Below are positions 40,823-50,689 of a stretch of 64,000 nt of DNA, piece after piece. The translations under genes were made by a program, and so were the position numbers. Where the stretch lies: the NCBI RefSeq assembly GCF_000317285.1, contig NZ_AJLN01000116.1, positions 124,001 to 188,000 on the forward strand, read 5' to 3'. This DNA comes from Chlorogloeopsis fritschii PCC 6912. GTDB taxonomy: Bacteria > Cyanobacteriota > Cyanobacteriia > Cyanobacteriales > Nostocaceae. The stretch's first letter is position 1. Each line of letters opens with the position of its first letter. A model generated the notes under the pieces. It saw nothing but the letters and a program-made list of their open reading frames with translations, was not told the origin of the DNA and did no database searches.

Positions 40823-41650
40823 TCAATTTTTCATTCCCGTTGTAGCAATACCTCGAATCAACTGACGTTGACCGATAAGAAATAACAATAATACTGGTAT
40901 CGTGGCTATAGTTACTGCTGCCATCAGTAAGGGCCAATTATTAGTAAATTGCTCCTGAAATTCTGCTAATGCTAGCTGCACAGTTCTTAATTCTGGTCGT
41001 GTGGTAAATACTAATGGTTTAAATAAGTCATTCCATTCACCGATAAAGGTAAACAAAAACAAAGTTACCAAGGCTGGACGTGCTAAAGGTAACATAATTC
41101 GCCATAAGATTTGCAGTCGATTTGCACCATCAATTGCGGCTGCTTCCTCTAACTCTACCGGGATAGTTAGGAAATACTGCCGCAGCAAGAAAATACCGAA
41201 ACCATTAGCAGCAGTTGGAAAAATTAATGCCCAGTAAGTGTTGATTAAGTGTCCCCACTTTAAAACTAAAAATATTGGAATTACTAACAATTGAAAGGGA
41301 ATTACCAACGTTGCCAGTACAATGAGTAATAGTGCTTGCCGCCCACGAAATTTTAGCCTGGCTAAGGCATAGCCTGCCAATGCCGAAGTCACAATCTGAA
41401 AGCCTGTAACAGCTAAGGCTACCAAGGTAGAATTAGCAAACGCCAGCAAAAACTTACCTCGTTGCCATGCTTCGCGGTAATTCGCAAAAGACCAACTATT
41501 TTTGGAGAAAAGTGTAGGAGTTGCCCCAGATGGTGCAAAAGATGTCAGGAAAACCACACATAGGGGTAGCAGGACAACAATGGCCCCTAGCAATAATACT
41601 CCCAGACTCCAAATGAGAGGATATTTGAGATTTGAGCTTGGTTTTGACAT
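40823..41650 (-). CDS. Carbohydrate ABC transporter permease (MalG/UgpE type)
   Basis: Inner-membrane permease subunit of a sugar importer. The 275 residues have six membrane helices. The EAA loop that contacts the ATPase is VELEEAAAIDGANRLQILWR followed by IMLPLARPAL. No second permease, binding protein or ATPase is encoded nearby, so the partners must lie elsewhere or the gene stands alone. The substrate cannot be told from the sequence. Confidence 0.88.
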   Translation of the reverse strand: MSKPSSNLKYPLIWSLGVLLLGAIVVLLPLCVVFLTSFAPSGATPTLFSKNSWSFANYREAWQRGKFLLAFANSTLVALAVTGFQIVTSALAGYALARLKFRGRQALLLIVLATLVIPFQLLVIPIFLVLKWGHLINTYWALIFPTAANGFGIFLLRQYFLTIPVELEEAAAIDGANRLQILWRIMLPLARPALVTLFLFTFIGEWNDLFKPLVFTTRPELRTVQLALAEFQEQFTNNWPLLMAAVTIATIPVLLLFLIGQRQLIRGIATTGMKN

Positions 41651-42046
41651 GAATGATAAACAGATCCAAGCATTTTTTGATGGAACTAACGCAAACCTCC
41701 TTCCGGAGGAGCTACGCTAACGCTGCCAGCAACAGATAATCTATAACATAGTACTTGTTAAGTTAAATTAAACCACAGTGAGTAAATTTAAGGATGAAGG
41801 CAGACGTAAGAATTTAGAGGGTGGAAAGGTAAGTGTTACTTGATGACTTCATGCTACCCTACCCTGCAAAAACGCATCCGGCGTAAGGCAAATCGATAGC
41901 AGTCCACTTAAGTTGGGGAACTTGCTCGCGAGCCTTTCCTACTGGTATCTACATACCTCAACCCAGGGATGATTATTGCCCTGCATAGATCGGGTTAAAT
42001 ACAAATTTGGGGTCTAATACTCTATATATTCAGGAGTGAAGATAAA
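41651..42046. other. Intergenic region upstream of ado
   Basis: The 396-bp gap includes a dispersed-repeat patch (CCTCCTTCCGGAGGAGCTAC at 41697-41716), the 10-bp palindrome GCTCGCGAGC (about 41931-41940) and a small hairpin (CAGGG/CCCTG near 41963). It should contain the ado promoter; CAGGAG lies just upstream of the ATG. Confidence 0.45.
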
Positions 42047-42742
42047 ATGCAGCAGCTAGCAGATCAATTTCAAATTGATTTCCACAGCGAAACTTACAAA
42101 GATGCCTATAGCCGTATTAATGCAATTGTGATTGAAGGGGAGCAAGAAGCCCATGAAAATTATCTTCGCCTCGCTGAACTGCTGCCAGAACATCAGGATG
42201 AACTAATTCGCCTTTCCAAAATGGAAAGCCGTCATAAGAAGGGTTTTGAAGCTTGCGGGCGCAATCTCCAGGTGACACCAGATATGGAATTTGCCAAGCA
42301 GTTTTTTGCTGAACTGCACCAAAATTTCCGAGATGCAGCCGCAGAAGGCAAGATTGTCACTTGCTTGCTCATTCAGTCTTTAATTATTGAATGTTTTGCG
42401 ATCGCCGCATACAACATTTATATTCCTGTTGCTGATCCATTTGCCCGCAAAATTACTGAAGGTGTGGTTAAAGATGAGTATACTCATCTGAATTTCGGTG
42501 AAGTTTGGCTACAAGAACACTTCCAAGAATCCAAGGCTGAGTTAGAAGAAGCAAATCGTCAAAACTTACCTGTAGTCTGGAAAATGCTCAATCAAGTTCA
42601 AGAAGATGCTGAGACTCTAGCAATGGAGAAAGAGGCTTTGGTAGAAGACTTTATGATTCAGTACGGAGAAGCTTTGAGTAACATCGGTTTCAACACCCGT
42701 GACATCATGCGCCTGTCAGCTTACGGACTCAGAACCGTCTAA
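42047..42742 (+). CDS. ado: Aldehyde-deformylating oxygenase (alkane synthase)
   Basis: Ferritin-like diiron enzyme that converts fatty aldehydes to alkanes plus formate. The 231 residues carry all six expected iron ligands: E32, E60, H63, E115, E144 and H147 ([32 protein letters not shown]). It is immediately upstream of its substrate supplier, acyl-ACP reductase, the standard cyanobacterial arrangement. The product is expected to be a C15-C17 alkane. Confidence 0.98.
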   Translation: MQQLADQFQIDFHSETYKDAYSRINAIVIEGEQEAHENYLRLAELLPEHQDELIRLSKMESRHKKGFEACGRNLQVTPDMEFAKQFFAELHQNFRDAAAEGKIVTCLLIQSLIIECFAIAAYNIYIPVADPFARKITEGVVKDEYTHLNFGEVWLQEHFQESKAELEEANRQNLPVVWKMLNQVQEDAETLAMEKEALVEDFMIQYGEALSNIGFNTRDIMRLSAYGLRTV

Positions 42743-42931
42743 TTACTGCAGCAGGTAGAGCTTGCAGAGCGAAGGTAAAAGGCAGACTTTTTACCTTTTA
42801 CCTTAACTTCGTATCAGCAGCTACTTTAAGTCTGGATAATCTTACGCTTTGTGTAGTATTTTTAAGGGTTAGTTAACATCTTTCCCATTCCACCACGCTT
42901 TTGGCGAAGCTCACGCCTAATAGAATAGTTC

Positions 42932-43951
42932 ATGTTTGGTCTCATCGGACATCTTACTAGTTTAGAACACGCGCAGGCGGTAGCCAGAGAATTAGGCTAC
43001 CCAGAATATGCCGATCAAGGTTTAGATTTTTGGTGCAGTGCTCCGCCCCAAATCGTCGATCACATTACCGTTACCAGCGTCACTGGGCAAAAAATAGAAG
43101 GTAAGTATGTAGAATCTTGCTTTCTACCAGAAATGCTGGCAAATCGCCGGATTAAAACAGCGACGCGTAAAATCCTCAACGCCATGGCTCATGCTCAAAA
43201 GCACGGAATAGATATCACGGCTTTGGGCGGGTTTTCTTCGATTATTTTTGAAAATTTTAAGTTAGAGCAGTTCCCGCAAGTCCGCAACATCAAACTAGAA
43301 TTTGAACGCTTCACAACGGGGAACACCCACACTGCTTACATTATCTGCAAGCAGGTTGAGCAAGCCTCAAAACAATTAGGAATTGATTTGTCGCAAGCAA
43401 CAGTTGCTGTTTGTGGTGCAACCGGAGATATTGGCAGTGCTGTCTGTCGTTGGTTGGATGCGAGAACCGATGTTAAAGATCTATTATTGATCGCTCGTAA
43501 CGAGGAACGACTCATAAACTTGCAAGCAGAACTTGGGCGTGGGAAAATCCTGGCTTTGGAAGAAGCTCTACCCCTAGCTGATATTGTAGTTTGGGTTGCT
43601 AGTATGCCTAAAGGCGTAGAAATTGACCCCAAATCATTAAAGCAACCTTGTTTGCTCATCGATGGAGGCTATCCGAAAAACCTGGGTACTAAAATTCAGC
43701 ATCCTGGTGTTTACGTCCTTAATGGCGGTATTGTTGAACATTCTTTGGATATTGATTGGAAAATCATGCAAATCGTTAACATGGATGTTCCAGCCCGTCA
43801 GTTATTTGCTTGTTTTGCAGAATCAATGCTATTGGAGTTTGAGAAGTTGTATACGAACTTCTCTTGGGGACGCAATCAGATTACTGTAGAGAAGATGGAT
43901 CATATTGGTCAGGTGTCGGTAAAACACGGCTTTAGACCGCTGCTAGTTTAG
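42932..43951 (+). CDS. aar: Long-chain acyl-ACP reductase
   Basis: Reduces acyl-ACP to fatty aldehyde for Ado. The 339 residues start [20 protein letters not shown]. The NADPH-binding motif is [20 protein letters not shown], and the catalytic Cys falls exactly at C294 ([10 protein letters not shown]), which forms the acyl-thioester. It is separated from ado by 189 bp. Confidence 0.97.
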   Translation: MFGLIGHLTSLEHAQAVARELGYPEYADQGLDFWCSAPPQIVDHITVTSVTGQKIEGKYVESCFLPEMLANRRIKTATRKILNAMAHAQKHGIDITALGGFSSIIFENFKLEQFPQVRNIKLEFERFTTGNTHTAYIICKQVEQASKQLGIDLSQATVAVCGATGDIGSAVCRWLDARTDVKDLLLIARNEERLINLQAELGRGKILALEEALPLADIVVWVASMPKGVEIDPKSLKQPCLLIDGGYPKNLGTKIQHPGVYVLNGGIVEHSLDIDWKIMQIVNMDVPARQLFACFAESMLLEFEKLYTNFSWGRNQITVEKMDHIGQVSVKHGFRPLLV

Positions 43952-44149
43952 GTACTGGGGATAGGGAACAGGGGATAGGGAACAGGGAACAGGAAATAAA
44001 AAATTTTGAATTTTGAATTTTGAATTGATTAGCCCCTAGCCTCTAGCACGCCAGTCGCCTTAACGGAGCGGAGCCTCCGCACGGCGCTGGCTCCCCTAGT
44101 CCCTAGTCCCAATATCTAATCTCTAATACCTCATCCCTAATCTCTAACT
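43952..44149. repeat. Heptamer repeats with an embedded palindromic repeat
   Basis: GGGATAG/GGGAACA-type heptamers at about 43956-43998 are followed by CCCCTAG/CCCTAAT-type units (44031-44140). The latter are interrupted by a GC-rich palindrome at 44050-44091 (GCCAG-T-CGCC and GGCGCTGGC as outer arms). This looks like a mobile palindromic unit inserted inside a heptamer array. Confidence 0.7.
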
Positions 44150-45130
44150 ATGGCAACTACTGAGCGTAAACCACTACTATTGGATTTTGAAAAGCCGCTG
44201 GCAGAACTTGCAAGCCGGATTGAACAAATTCGCAAACTTGCAGAAGAAAATGGCGTCGATGTTTCTAATCAAATTCGTCAATTGGAAGCACGTGCCATGC
44301 AACTGCGTGAAGAAATTTTTACTAGTCTATCTCCGTCTCAACGACTGCAAGTCGCTCGCCATCCCCGCCGCCCAAGTACTTTAGATTACATTCAGACTAT
44401 CACTGATGAATGGTTCGAGTTGCATGGCGATCGCAGTGGTTCTGACGATCCGGCTTTGATTGGTGGTGTGGCTCGCTTGGCAGGACAACCTGTAGTAATG
44501 TTGGGGCATCAAAAGGGGCGCGACACAAAAGATAATATTGCCCGTAACTTCGGTATGGCAACTCCTGGTGGTTATCGTAAGGCAATGCGGTTAATGGAAC
44601 ACGCTAACAAATTCGGGATGCCTGTTTTGACTTTTATTGACACACCCGGAGCTTTACCCACAGTAGTCGCTGAACGACAAGGTGCAGGAGAAGCGATCGC
44701 CTACAATTTGCGCGAGATGTTCTGCTTGGATGTACCAATTATTTGCACGGTGATTGGTGAAGGCGGATCGGGAGGAGCCTTGGGCATTGGAGTCGGCGAT
44801 CGCATCTTGATGTTTGAACACTCTGTTTATACCGTGATCACGCCCGAAGCTTGTGCAGCTATTTTGTGGAAGGATGCTAGCAAAGCTCCACAAGCGGCTG
44901 CTGTCTTGAAAATGACTTCCTATGATTTGAAAAACTTAGGCATTATCGATCAGATATTGTCTGAGCCTATAGGTGGCGCTCATTCCGAACCACTCAAAGC
45001 TGCTCAAGCTCTCAAAAGTGCTTTGTTGGATAACTTGGAAGAATTGGGGCGCTTAACTCCTGCCGAACGTCGCCAACTCCGGTACGATAAATTCCGCAAA
45101 ATGGGTGTTTTTACCGAAGTTGCTCACTGA
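44150..45130 (+). CDS. accA: Acetyl-CoA carboxylase carboxyltransferase alpha subunit
   Basis: Alpha half of the carboxyltransferase that makes malonyl-CoA for fatty-acid synthesis. The 326 residues contain the crotonase-like core with [40 protein letters not shown] and [17 protein letters not shown]. Its position after ado-aar links precursor supply and alkane output; this linkage is common in cyanobacteria. Confidence 0.97.
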   Translation: MATTERKPLLLDFEKPLAELASRIEQIRKLAEENGVDVSNQIRQLEARAMQLREEIFTSLSPSQRLQVARHPRRPSTLDYIQTITDEWFELHGDRSGSDDPALIGGVARLAGQPVVMLGHQKGRDTKDNIARNFGMATPGGYRKAMRLMEHANKFGMPVLTFIDTPGALPTVVAERQGAGEAIAYNLREMFCLDVPIICTVIGEGGSGGALGIGVGDRILMFEHSVYTVITPEACAAILWKDASKAPQAAAVLKMTSYDLKNLGIIDQILSEPIGGAHSEPLKAAQALKSALLDNLEELGRLTPAERRQLRYDKFRKMGVFTEVAH

Positions 45131-45504
45131 TAACACTGAAAATTATTGATTAGCATATTAGCAATGCTATAATTGCCTGTGGCACTGTAAAGATTTTTAA
45201 CAATCTTTAAGAGTCATAGGCGTTAGCATTTTTGCAAATCAACTCAGATTGGAGATTGGTTTGTAATTTATATATGAGAAAACCAAGAGTGCAACCTTGC
45301 TGCCAAGGCGAACATCCCGATATTTGTCTTGGAGAAGCTTGATTAATTGCACTTTATAGTATTCCCACCTTGGCTATGGAGTTTAGCACTTGTCCAAGCA
45401 AATTCATTTAATTTTTAGGTTTGCTTAATTAATGGCAGCAAATCGAAAAGTTTGAATCAAGCTATGGAAATGCGGTTTCGTCCGCCCAAAAACTGGAAAA
45501 GAGC
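45131..45504. other. Intergenic region between accA and the SDR gene
   Basis: The 374-bp gap contains TAAAGATT (45188-45195) and AATCTTTA (45202-45209), an 8-bp AT-rich stem with no T-run, possibly a weak terminator. Nothing else is recognised. Confidence 0.4.
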
Positions 45505-46230
45505 ATGAGTTTTGAGCAAAAACAACGCGCCCTAATTACAGGGGCAAGTAGTGGGATTGGCAAAGCAACTGCTTTGGCTTTTGCTAAAGCAGGAGTGGAT
45601 GTAGCTCTAATTGGTCGTTCTGTTGACAAGTTAGAGGCAACAGCACAAGCAGCTAGACACGCAGGGGTGAAAGCGAAAGCTTATTCTTTGGATCTAGCTT
45701 GTGTATCCCAAGTACAAGAAAAGATACAAGATATTAACCATGACTTTGGGGACATAGATATTTTGGTAAACAATGCTGGTATAGGTTATACAGCAAGCTT
45801 GAGTGAAACTTCTCTATCTGATTGGCAGCGGGTTATGGATTTAAATCTTACCAGCGTGTTTCAGTGCATTATGGGAGTTTTGCCGGGAATGCGCGATCGC
45901 AACCGAGGTACGATTATTAACGTTGCGTCGATAGCAGGCAAACAAGCTTTTCCCAATTGGGGAGCCTACTGTGTCAGCAAAGCTGGTTTAATTGCTCTTT
46001 CCCAAACTTTGGCACAAGAAGAACGTCCCTATGGCATTCGCGTTACAACTGTTTGTCCCGGTGCTGTCAATACCGAACTCTGGGAGCAAGAAACTGTCAA
46101 CGTCAACTTTGACCGCTCAAAAATGCTAACTCCAGAAATTGTTGCTCAATCAATTGTCCACGCTGCATTATTACCACAGCAGGCAGTAATTGATGAGTTA
46201 ACTGTAATGCCCAGTGCCGGCACCCTTTAA
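45505..46230 (+). CDS. SDR-family oxidoreductase (3-oxoacyl-reductase-like)
   Basis: The 241-residue classical SDR has LITGASSGIGKATALAFAKA, NNAGIGY, the catalytic Ser in IINVASIAGKQAF and YCVSK (Tyr-x-x-x-Lys in AYCVSKAGLIALSQTLAQEE). VALIGRSVDKL favours NADP(H). The order ado-aar-accA-SDR-folE appears in other cyanobacteria, and a role in lipid or aldehyde reduction is tempting but unproven. Confidence 0.88.
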   Translation: MSFEQKQRALITGASSGIGKATALAFAKAGVDVALIGRSVDKLEATAQAARHAGVKAKAYSLDLACVSQVQEKIQDINHDFGDIDILVNNAGIGYTASLSETSLSDWQRVMDLNLTSVFQCIMGVLPGMRDRNRGTIINVASIAGKQAFPNWGAYCVSKAGLIALSQTLAQEERPYGIRVTTVCPGAVNTELWEQETVNVNFDRSKMLTPEIVAQSIVHAALLPQQAVIDELTVMPSAGTL

Positions 46231-46272
46231 ACGCCCAGTTATTGACTTTAAAACCTATTCAAGAATCATACC

Positions 46273-46980
46273 ATGACTATAGCTCGTTCCAACGGTTCCA
46301 ATCGCTTTCAATCTCCTTTGATACCCGATTTAACCGATGCCATAACTACCAGACCAGATCGCAACACTCACGACGGGCATCCAGCAGAATTGCATCCCTC
46401 CCAAGAGGAACCAATCGAGGAGATGATAGATGCCGTCAGGAAGCTCCTGGTAGGTGTAGGAGAAGATCCGGAACGCGAGGGACTGCTAAAAACGCCAAAG
46501 CGAGTAGCAGAGGCACTGCGCTTTCTAACCAGTGGCTACAATCAGTCTTTGGAAGAAATAGTCAACGGAGCTATTTTTGACGAAGGACACAGCGAGATGG
46601 TGCTCGTTCGAGATATCAATGTTTTTAGCTTGTGCGAACACCATATGTTACCGTTTATGGGCAAAGCTCATGTTGCCTATATTCCCAACCAGAAAGTTGT
46701 CGGATTGAGTAAGCTGGCTCGCATTGTGGAAATGTATTCTCGCCGCTTACAAGTGCAAGAGAGATTAACTCGGCAAATTGCCGAAGCTATTCAGGAAATT
46801 TTGGAACCACAAGGCGTTGCAGTGGTGATGGAAGCCACCCATATGTGCATGGTAATGCGCGGTGTACAAAAACCTGGCTCCTGGACTGTTACCAGCGCTA
46901 TGGTGGGTGTTTTCCAAGAAGAGCAAAAAACCCGCGAAGAATTTTTTAACTTAATTCGTCACCAAGCAGCAATATTTTAG
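46273..46980 (+). CDS. folE: GTP cyclohydrolase I
   Basis: First step of folate and pterin synthesis (GTP to 7,8-dihydroneopterin triphosphate). The 235 residues have an N-terminal extension of about 55, then [20 protein letters not shown], the zinc-binding [18 protein letters not shown], and a further zinc Cys in [23 protein letters not shown] is near the end. The start overlaps no neighbour; 42 bp separate it from the SDR gene. Confidence 0.97.
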   Translation: MTIARSNGSNRFQSPLIPDLTDAITTRPDRNTHDGHPAELHPSQEEPIEEMIDAVRKLLVGVGEDPEREGLLKTPKRVAEALRFLTSGYNQSLEEIVNGAIFDEGHSEMVLVRDINVFSLCEHHMLPFMGKAHVAYIPNQKVVGLSKLARIVEMYSRRLQVQERLTRQIAEAIQEILEPQGVAVVMEATHMCMVMRGVQKPGSWTVTSAMVGVFQEEQKTREEFFNLIRHQAAIF

Positions 46981-46981
46981 A

Positions 46982-47023
46982 GACTAGGGACTAGGGACTA
47001 GGGACTAGGGACTAGGGACTAGG
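46982..47023. repeat. Six perfect GACTAGG heptamers
   Basis: GACTAGG is repeated six times without error immediately after the folE stop, in the 82-bp convergent gap to trpF. This is the cleanest short tandem repeat array in the window, and the complementary CCTCTAGC-type units follow at about 47057-47083. Confidence 0.95.
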
Positions 47024-47062
47024 AATCAAGTATTTAGTCAAAGTTGTATATTATTCTAGCCT

Positions 47063-47701
47063 CTAGCCTCTAGCCCCTAGCCCCAACCTCTCAAACAACC
47101 TAGCCACCTTATCTAAATCTTTATCCCCAGGGGCACGTTCTACACCACTCGATAAATCGATGCCACTGGGCTGAACTTGATTGAGGGCTTCTAAGATGTT
47201 ATCCGGCGTCAGTCCCCCAGCTAAAAACCAAGGACAGCTGGGGTTAAATTGCTGTAATATTTGCCAATCTAAAGTTTTACCTGTTCCACCTAGTTGCTGG
47301 GGATGATAGGCATCAAGTAGTAGCGTATCTACACAAGTACTATAGGCAATTGCTTTGTCAAAATCTGCGGCATTACGTATCCTTAAAGCTTTAATAATTT
47401 CTACGTCGGGCAAATTTACACGTAACTTTTGACAAAATTCTGGTGATTCGTCTGCGTGCAATTGAACGCCAGTTAGTCCAGAGTCAGTAGCTATCTGCGT
47501 AATTTCCTCAACGCTAGTATTTGCAAATACACCAATTGTATCAATATTGTTAGGTAAAAGTGCCACCACTGCTCGAATTTGCTCTACGTATACGTAGCGG
47601 GGTGAGGTAGAAACACAAATAAATCCTAAAGCTGTTGCGCCAAAAGAAGCGATTGCTTTACCTTGTTCTGGTTTTGTAATGCCGCAAATCTTAACCCGCA
47701 T
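47063..47701 (-). CDS. trpF: Phosphoribosylanthranilate isomerase
   Basis: TIM-barrel enzyme of tryptophan synthesis. The 212 residues carry [59 protein letters not shown] and [14 protein letters not shown] with [16 protein letters not shown] for phosphate binding. No other trp gene is nearby; scattered trp genes are usual in cyanobacteria. Confidence 0.97.
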   Translation of the reverse strand: MRVKICGITKPEQGKAIASFGATALGFICVSTSPRYVYVEQIRAVVALLPNNIDTIGVFANTSVEEITQIATDSGLTGVQLHADESPEFCQKLRVNLPDVEIIKALRIRNAADFDKAIAYSTCVDTLLLDAYHPQQLGGTGKTLDWQILQQFNPSCPWFLAGGLTPDNILEALNQVQPSGIDLSSGVERAPGDKDLDKVARLFERLGLGARG

Positions 47702-47787
47702 AAAATAAAAATTTCAGAGTTTCTGTGTCGCTGGCAATTCTATAATCTTTGTGGTCTATGTCAATATTTTTTTGAGGAGATACAAGT

Positions 47788-48042
47788 TTGATTTCTTCAA
47801 TTTTACTAGCAGCCCAACCCACCGTTCCTGCTACACCAGCGTGGAGTCCTACAGTGGGAATCATTATCAGTGTTAGCTGTATAGTAGCAGTTTTACTGAC
47901 TACCAGAATTGAGCGCCCTCAAGTTGGCCCGAAATTACCTGGGCTACCTTTGAGCGTTCCTGCATTCATTGCGGCAATGGCTTTCGGTCATTTGCTTGGC
48001 GTTGGTATTGTTTTAGGGCTGACTAATATCGGTAGTATTTAG
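47788..48042 (+). CDS. psaK: Photosystem I subunit PsaK (copy 1)
   Basis: Peripheral antenna subunit of photosystem I with two membrane helices. The 84 residues are [20 protein letters not shown]... with SPTVGIIISVSCIVAVLLTT and PAFIAAMAFGHLLGVGIVLG. The start is a TTG at 47788, supported by GAGGAGA (47774-47780) and by exact alignment with the ATG of copy 2: the first 14 residues of both are identical. Confidence 0.92.
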   Translation: MISSILLAAQPTVPATPAWSPTVGIIISVSCIVAVLLTTRIERPQVGPKLPGLPLSVPAFIAAMAFGHLLGVGIVLGLTNIGSI

Positions 48043-48076
48043 TTTTTGATCTAAAGCTCTGATTCAAATTTCTCTC

Positions 48077-48132
48077 CTGCATCCTCCTAACTACGGGAAG
48101 AGTTTTAACCTACCTGTAGAGGGAGGATGCAG
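48077..48132 (+). promoter_or_regulatory. 11-bp inverted repeat between the psaK copies
   Basis: CTGCATCCTCC (48077-48087) and GGAGGATGCAG (48122-48132) form a perfect stem with a 34-nt loop, 35 bp after copy 1. It may end copy-1 transcripts or regulate copy 2. No T-run follows. Confidence 0.55.
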
Positions 48133-48227
48133 ATGCTAAATCAGGTAGAGCATAGACGTGACCATAAAAAGGCGATCACGTCGCATTTTTAAAGCTAAAT
48201 CCATTGATTTATGCAGGAGAAGTAAAC

Positions 48228-48512
48228 ATGATTTCATCAATCTTATTAGCAGCTCAACCTACTGTTCCTTACAGTGGCGCGGGATGGAGCTTGGCACAGC
48301 CAGTCATTATCATTGGTGCTTGCCTATTATGTCTTTTGATCATTCCCCGTGTCGTTTGGTATCCTCATGTCGGGCCGAAAATGCCTTTACCTTTCCCTTC
48401 AGTGTTCAATAATCCCAGCGTTGGTACATTCCTGGCTGCAATGGCTGCCGGTCATTTGATTGGTGTTGGTGCCTACTTAGGATTAACCAATATTCGCTAT
48501 CTAGCAAGTTAA
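48228..48512 (+). CDS. psaK: Photosystem I subunit PsaK (copy 2)
   Basis: Second PsaK, 94 residues, with [20 protein letters not shown], helix 1 [20 protein letters not shown], a longer stromal loop ([20 protein letters not shown]) and helix 2 [20 protein letters not shown]. An upstream in-frame ATG at 48204 exists, but ATG 48228 aligns with copy 1. In Synechocystis one PsaK is constitutive and one is high-light induced; I cannot tell which type each copy is here. Confidence 0.94.
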   Translation: MISSILLAAQPTVPYSGAGWSLAQPVIIIGACLLCLLIIPRVVWYPHVGPKMPLPFPSVFNNPSVGTFLAAMAAGHLIGVGAYLGLTNIRYLAS

Positions 48513-48545
48513 CAATCAGCATATAATTTAAATTCCAAAGGCACA

Positions 48546-50657
48546 TCATGATTCTGGTGTGCCCGATCGCTCCGGAAAGTGCACGATTGTAATAGACGTT
48601 TCTGGGTTGGCACGGGCGATCGCTTCCGGTTCTCTTCCCAATGCTGGTTGACCGAAACGATGAGTGCTTTCAAGCAAAACCAATAAATCATTGGCTTTGA
48701 GTAATTCTGAGATTTTTCTGACTGAATTTCCTCGGATTTTTTGGATGGGAATTTCAGTATCGCCTACCATTGATTCTAGATTGGGTATATATTGTACTGG
48801 TTCGGACAATACTTGTAACACTTGCAGGGGAGCCTTGAGCGCTTCTGAAAGGATTTTCGCCAAGCTGAGAGTTTGGCGGAGCGTAGCAGCAGAAACTCTG
48901 TAGTCAGTTATAGCTAACAATACTCTTTGGGTATTCTCTATTGGCTGGGCAAAACGAGTAATCAACACAGGTGCTGTTGAACGCCGCACAATGTTATCAA
49001 TTACACCACCGAAGAAGTTTTCCCGATATGTAGAGTAACCTTTCCAACCACAAATTACCAAACTGGCATCTCTTTCTTGGGCTGCTCGCAAAATACCTAA
49101 ATCAATGGAATCATCAATCCTACCGATAGGTTCAACACGAGTTACAGCAGCGTGGGCAAGAGTTTCAGCAGTATCCAACAGCCGTTTTTGTTGCGTCTTT
49201 GCTGTTACACCCACAGATCCATGTTTATCTGAAATGATGACGTGTAGTGGTAATAAAGTGCCGTTGCCTTCTTTAGTGAGGATAATAGCCAAATTGAGCA
49301 AGTTATCCTCTGTACTGGGGTTAGCAACCGGAACTAAAACACGATTTGCTAAATTACTTAACGTTGCCGAATGTTCCAAGTCTTCTGTTTTAGAGTTAGC
49401 AGCATGGGCAGTCTCTTGCTGAATTTTTCCTCCCCACCGCTCCACAATCCAGGGGGAAGCAATACAGCTTACCAATATCATCGCGATAATTCCATTGACA
49501 GTTAATTCATCAACTAGCTTGATGTTAAACGCAACTGTAATAGCTGCTAGTGTAGAAGCGGCTTGGGCGACTGAAAGCCCAAACATCACCATCGTACTGG
49601 GCATTTTCCACTTAAATACCTTAGCTGTTCCCCAAGCTGCTAAAAATTTGCTGGCGAATTCTGCCCCAATCATCACAACAGCAACTAAGATACCACGGGC
49701 ATCTTTGACGAGGATAAGAGGGTTTACCAACATTCCCACAGAAATGAGGAAAAAAGGCACAAACAGCGTGTTGCCAATAAACTGAATACGATTCATCAAC
49801 GGACTCATCTGGGGAATGAGTTGAGTAATAGCCACTCCTGCTAAGAATGCTCCAACAATTGGCTCAATTTCAATTAATTTGGCAAGATAAGAAACAATAA
49901 ATAGAGCCGCCAATACAAATAAAAATTCTGCCCCTTCATCATGTCCGAAGCGACGAAAAAACCAACGACCTAGATTTGGTACTCCCCAAAGGGTAGCAAA
50001 AGTATAGATTGCCAGGGATGGAATCAAAAACAGCCAAAAGCCAAGTGTAAGATTACCTTGGTTGGCTTTGACAACAATCGCTAGCACCAACAGCGCTAGC
50101 ACATTTGTAATCAGTGTCCCTCCTAAAGTGGCAGTGACAACCTGATTCCGCATAATCCCAAGTTTGGAAAGAACAGGTAAAGCCAACAGCGTGTGAGAAG
50201 CAAAACAAGAGGCTACCAATACCGAGGCTAAAAAGCTATATCCTAAGGGCAACATTGCTGCTGTGCCTAGAACCATGGGAATCACAAACGTTGCTAATCC
50301 AAAGGTCAAAGCTTTATTCGCGTTGCGTTTGAGATCGTCTAAACTGGTTTCGAGTCCACCAAGAAACATCAAAAACAGCAACCCTACCGTACCGAGCAAC
50401 TCTATTGTTTTGTCTCGTTCTAGCAAACCCAAACCATAAGGCCCGACAATTATCCCTGCTAAAATCAAGCCAATAATTCCTGGCAACTTGAAACGCTCAA
50501 ATAATAGAGGCGTAACAAGCATGATTGCCAGAATAATTAGGAAGATGGCAACCGGATCGGTAATTGGTTGAAATATCTGTGCAAAGACAGGTGCAAAAAC
50601 TAACTGCTGAGTTAGGTTGATTTCACGCAAATTCAAAAGCTGTAGTTCAATGTTCAC
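48546..50657 (-). CDS. CPA2-type cation:proton antiporter with universal-stress domain
   Basis: The 703-residue protein has an N-terminal Na+/H+ exchanger domain (about 12 helices, residues 30-410). It contains RFKLPGIIGLILAGIIVGPY, LFLMFLGGLETSLDDLKRNA and IEPIVGAFLAGVAITQLIPQ. A cytoplasmic part (about 440-700) follows, with two USP-like folds including RAAQERDASLVICGWKGYST and STAPVLITRFAQPI. It is the architecture of cyanobacterial NhaS-like antiporters. The transported cation (Na+ or K+) cannot be read from the sequence. It is convergent with psaK. Confidence 0.9.
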   Translation of the reverse strand: MNIELQLLNLREINLTQQLVFAPVFAQIFQPITDPVAIFLIILAIMLVTPLLFERFKLPGIIGLILAGIIVGPYGLGLLERDKTIELLGTVGLLFLMFLGGLETSLDDLKRNANKALTFGLATFVIPMVLGTAAMLPLGYSFLASVLVASCFASHTLLALPVLSKLGIMRNQVVTATLGGTLITNVLALLVLAIVVKANQGNLTLGFWLFLIPSLAIYTFATLWGVPNLGRWFFRRFGHDEGAEFLFVLAALFIVSYLAKLIEIEPIVGAFLAGVAITQLIPQMSPLMNRIQFIGNTLFVPFFLISVGMLVNPLILVKDARGILVAVVMIGAEFASKFLAAWGTAKVFKWKMPSTMVMFGLSVAQAASTLAAITVAFNIKLVDELTVNGIIAMILVSCIASPWIVERWGGKIQQETAHAANSKTEDLEHSATLSNLANRVLVPVANPSTEDNLLNLAIILTKEGNGTLLPLHVIISDKHGSVGVTAKTQQKRLLDTAETLAHAAVTRVEPIGRIDDSIDLGILRAAQERDASLVICGWKGYSTYRENFFGGVIDNIVRRSTAPVLITRFAQPIENTQRVLLAITDYRVSAATLRQTLSLAKILSEALKAPLQVLQVLSEPVQYIPNLESMVGDTEIPIQKIRGNSVRKISELLKANDLLVLLESTHRFGQPALGREPEAIARANPETSITIVHFPERSGTPES

Positions 50658-50689
50658 AATGGCTACTTTTGAGAAGACTGCTAACTGCC

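Noticed and set aside
40823-41650. Complete sugar ABC importer
   Set aside because: Only one permease is present; no binding protein, second permease or ATPase is adjacent.
46982-47023. Possible CRISPR array
   Set aside because: The units are 7 nt and contiguous with no spacers; it is a simple heptamer tandem repeat. No other array or cas gene was seen.
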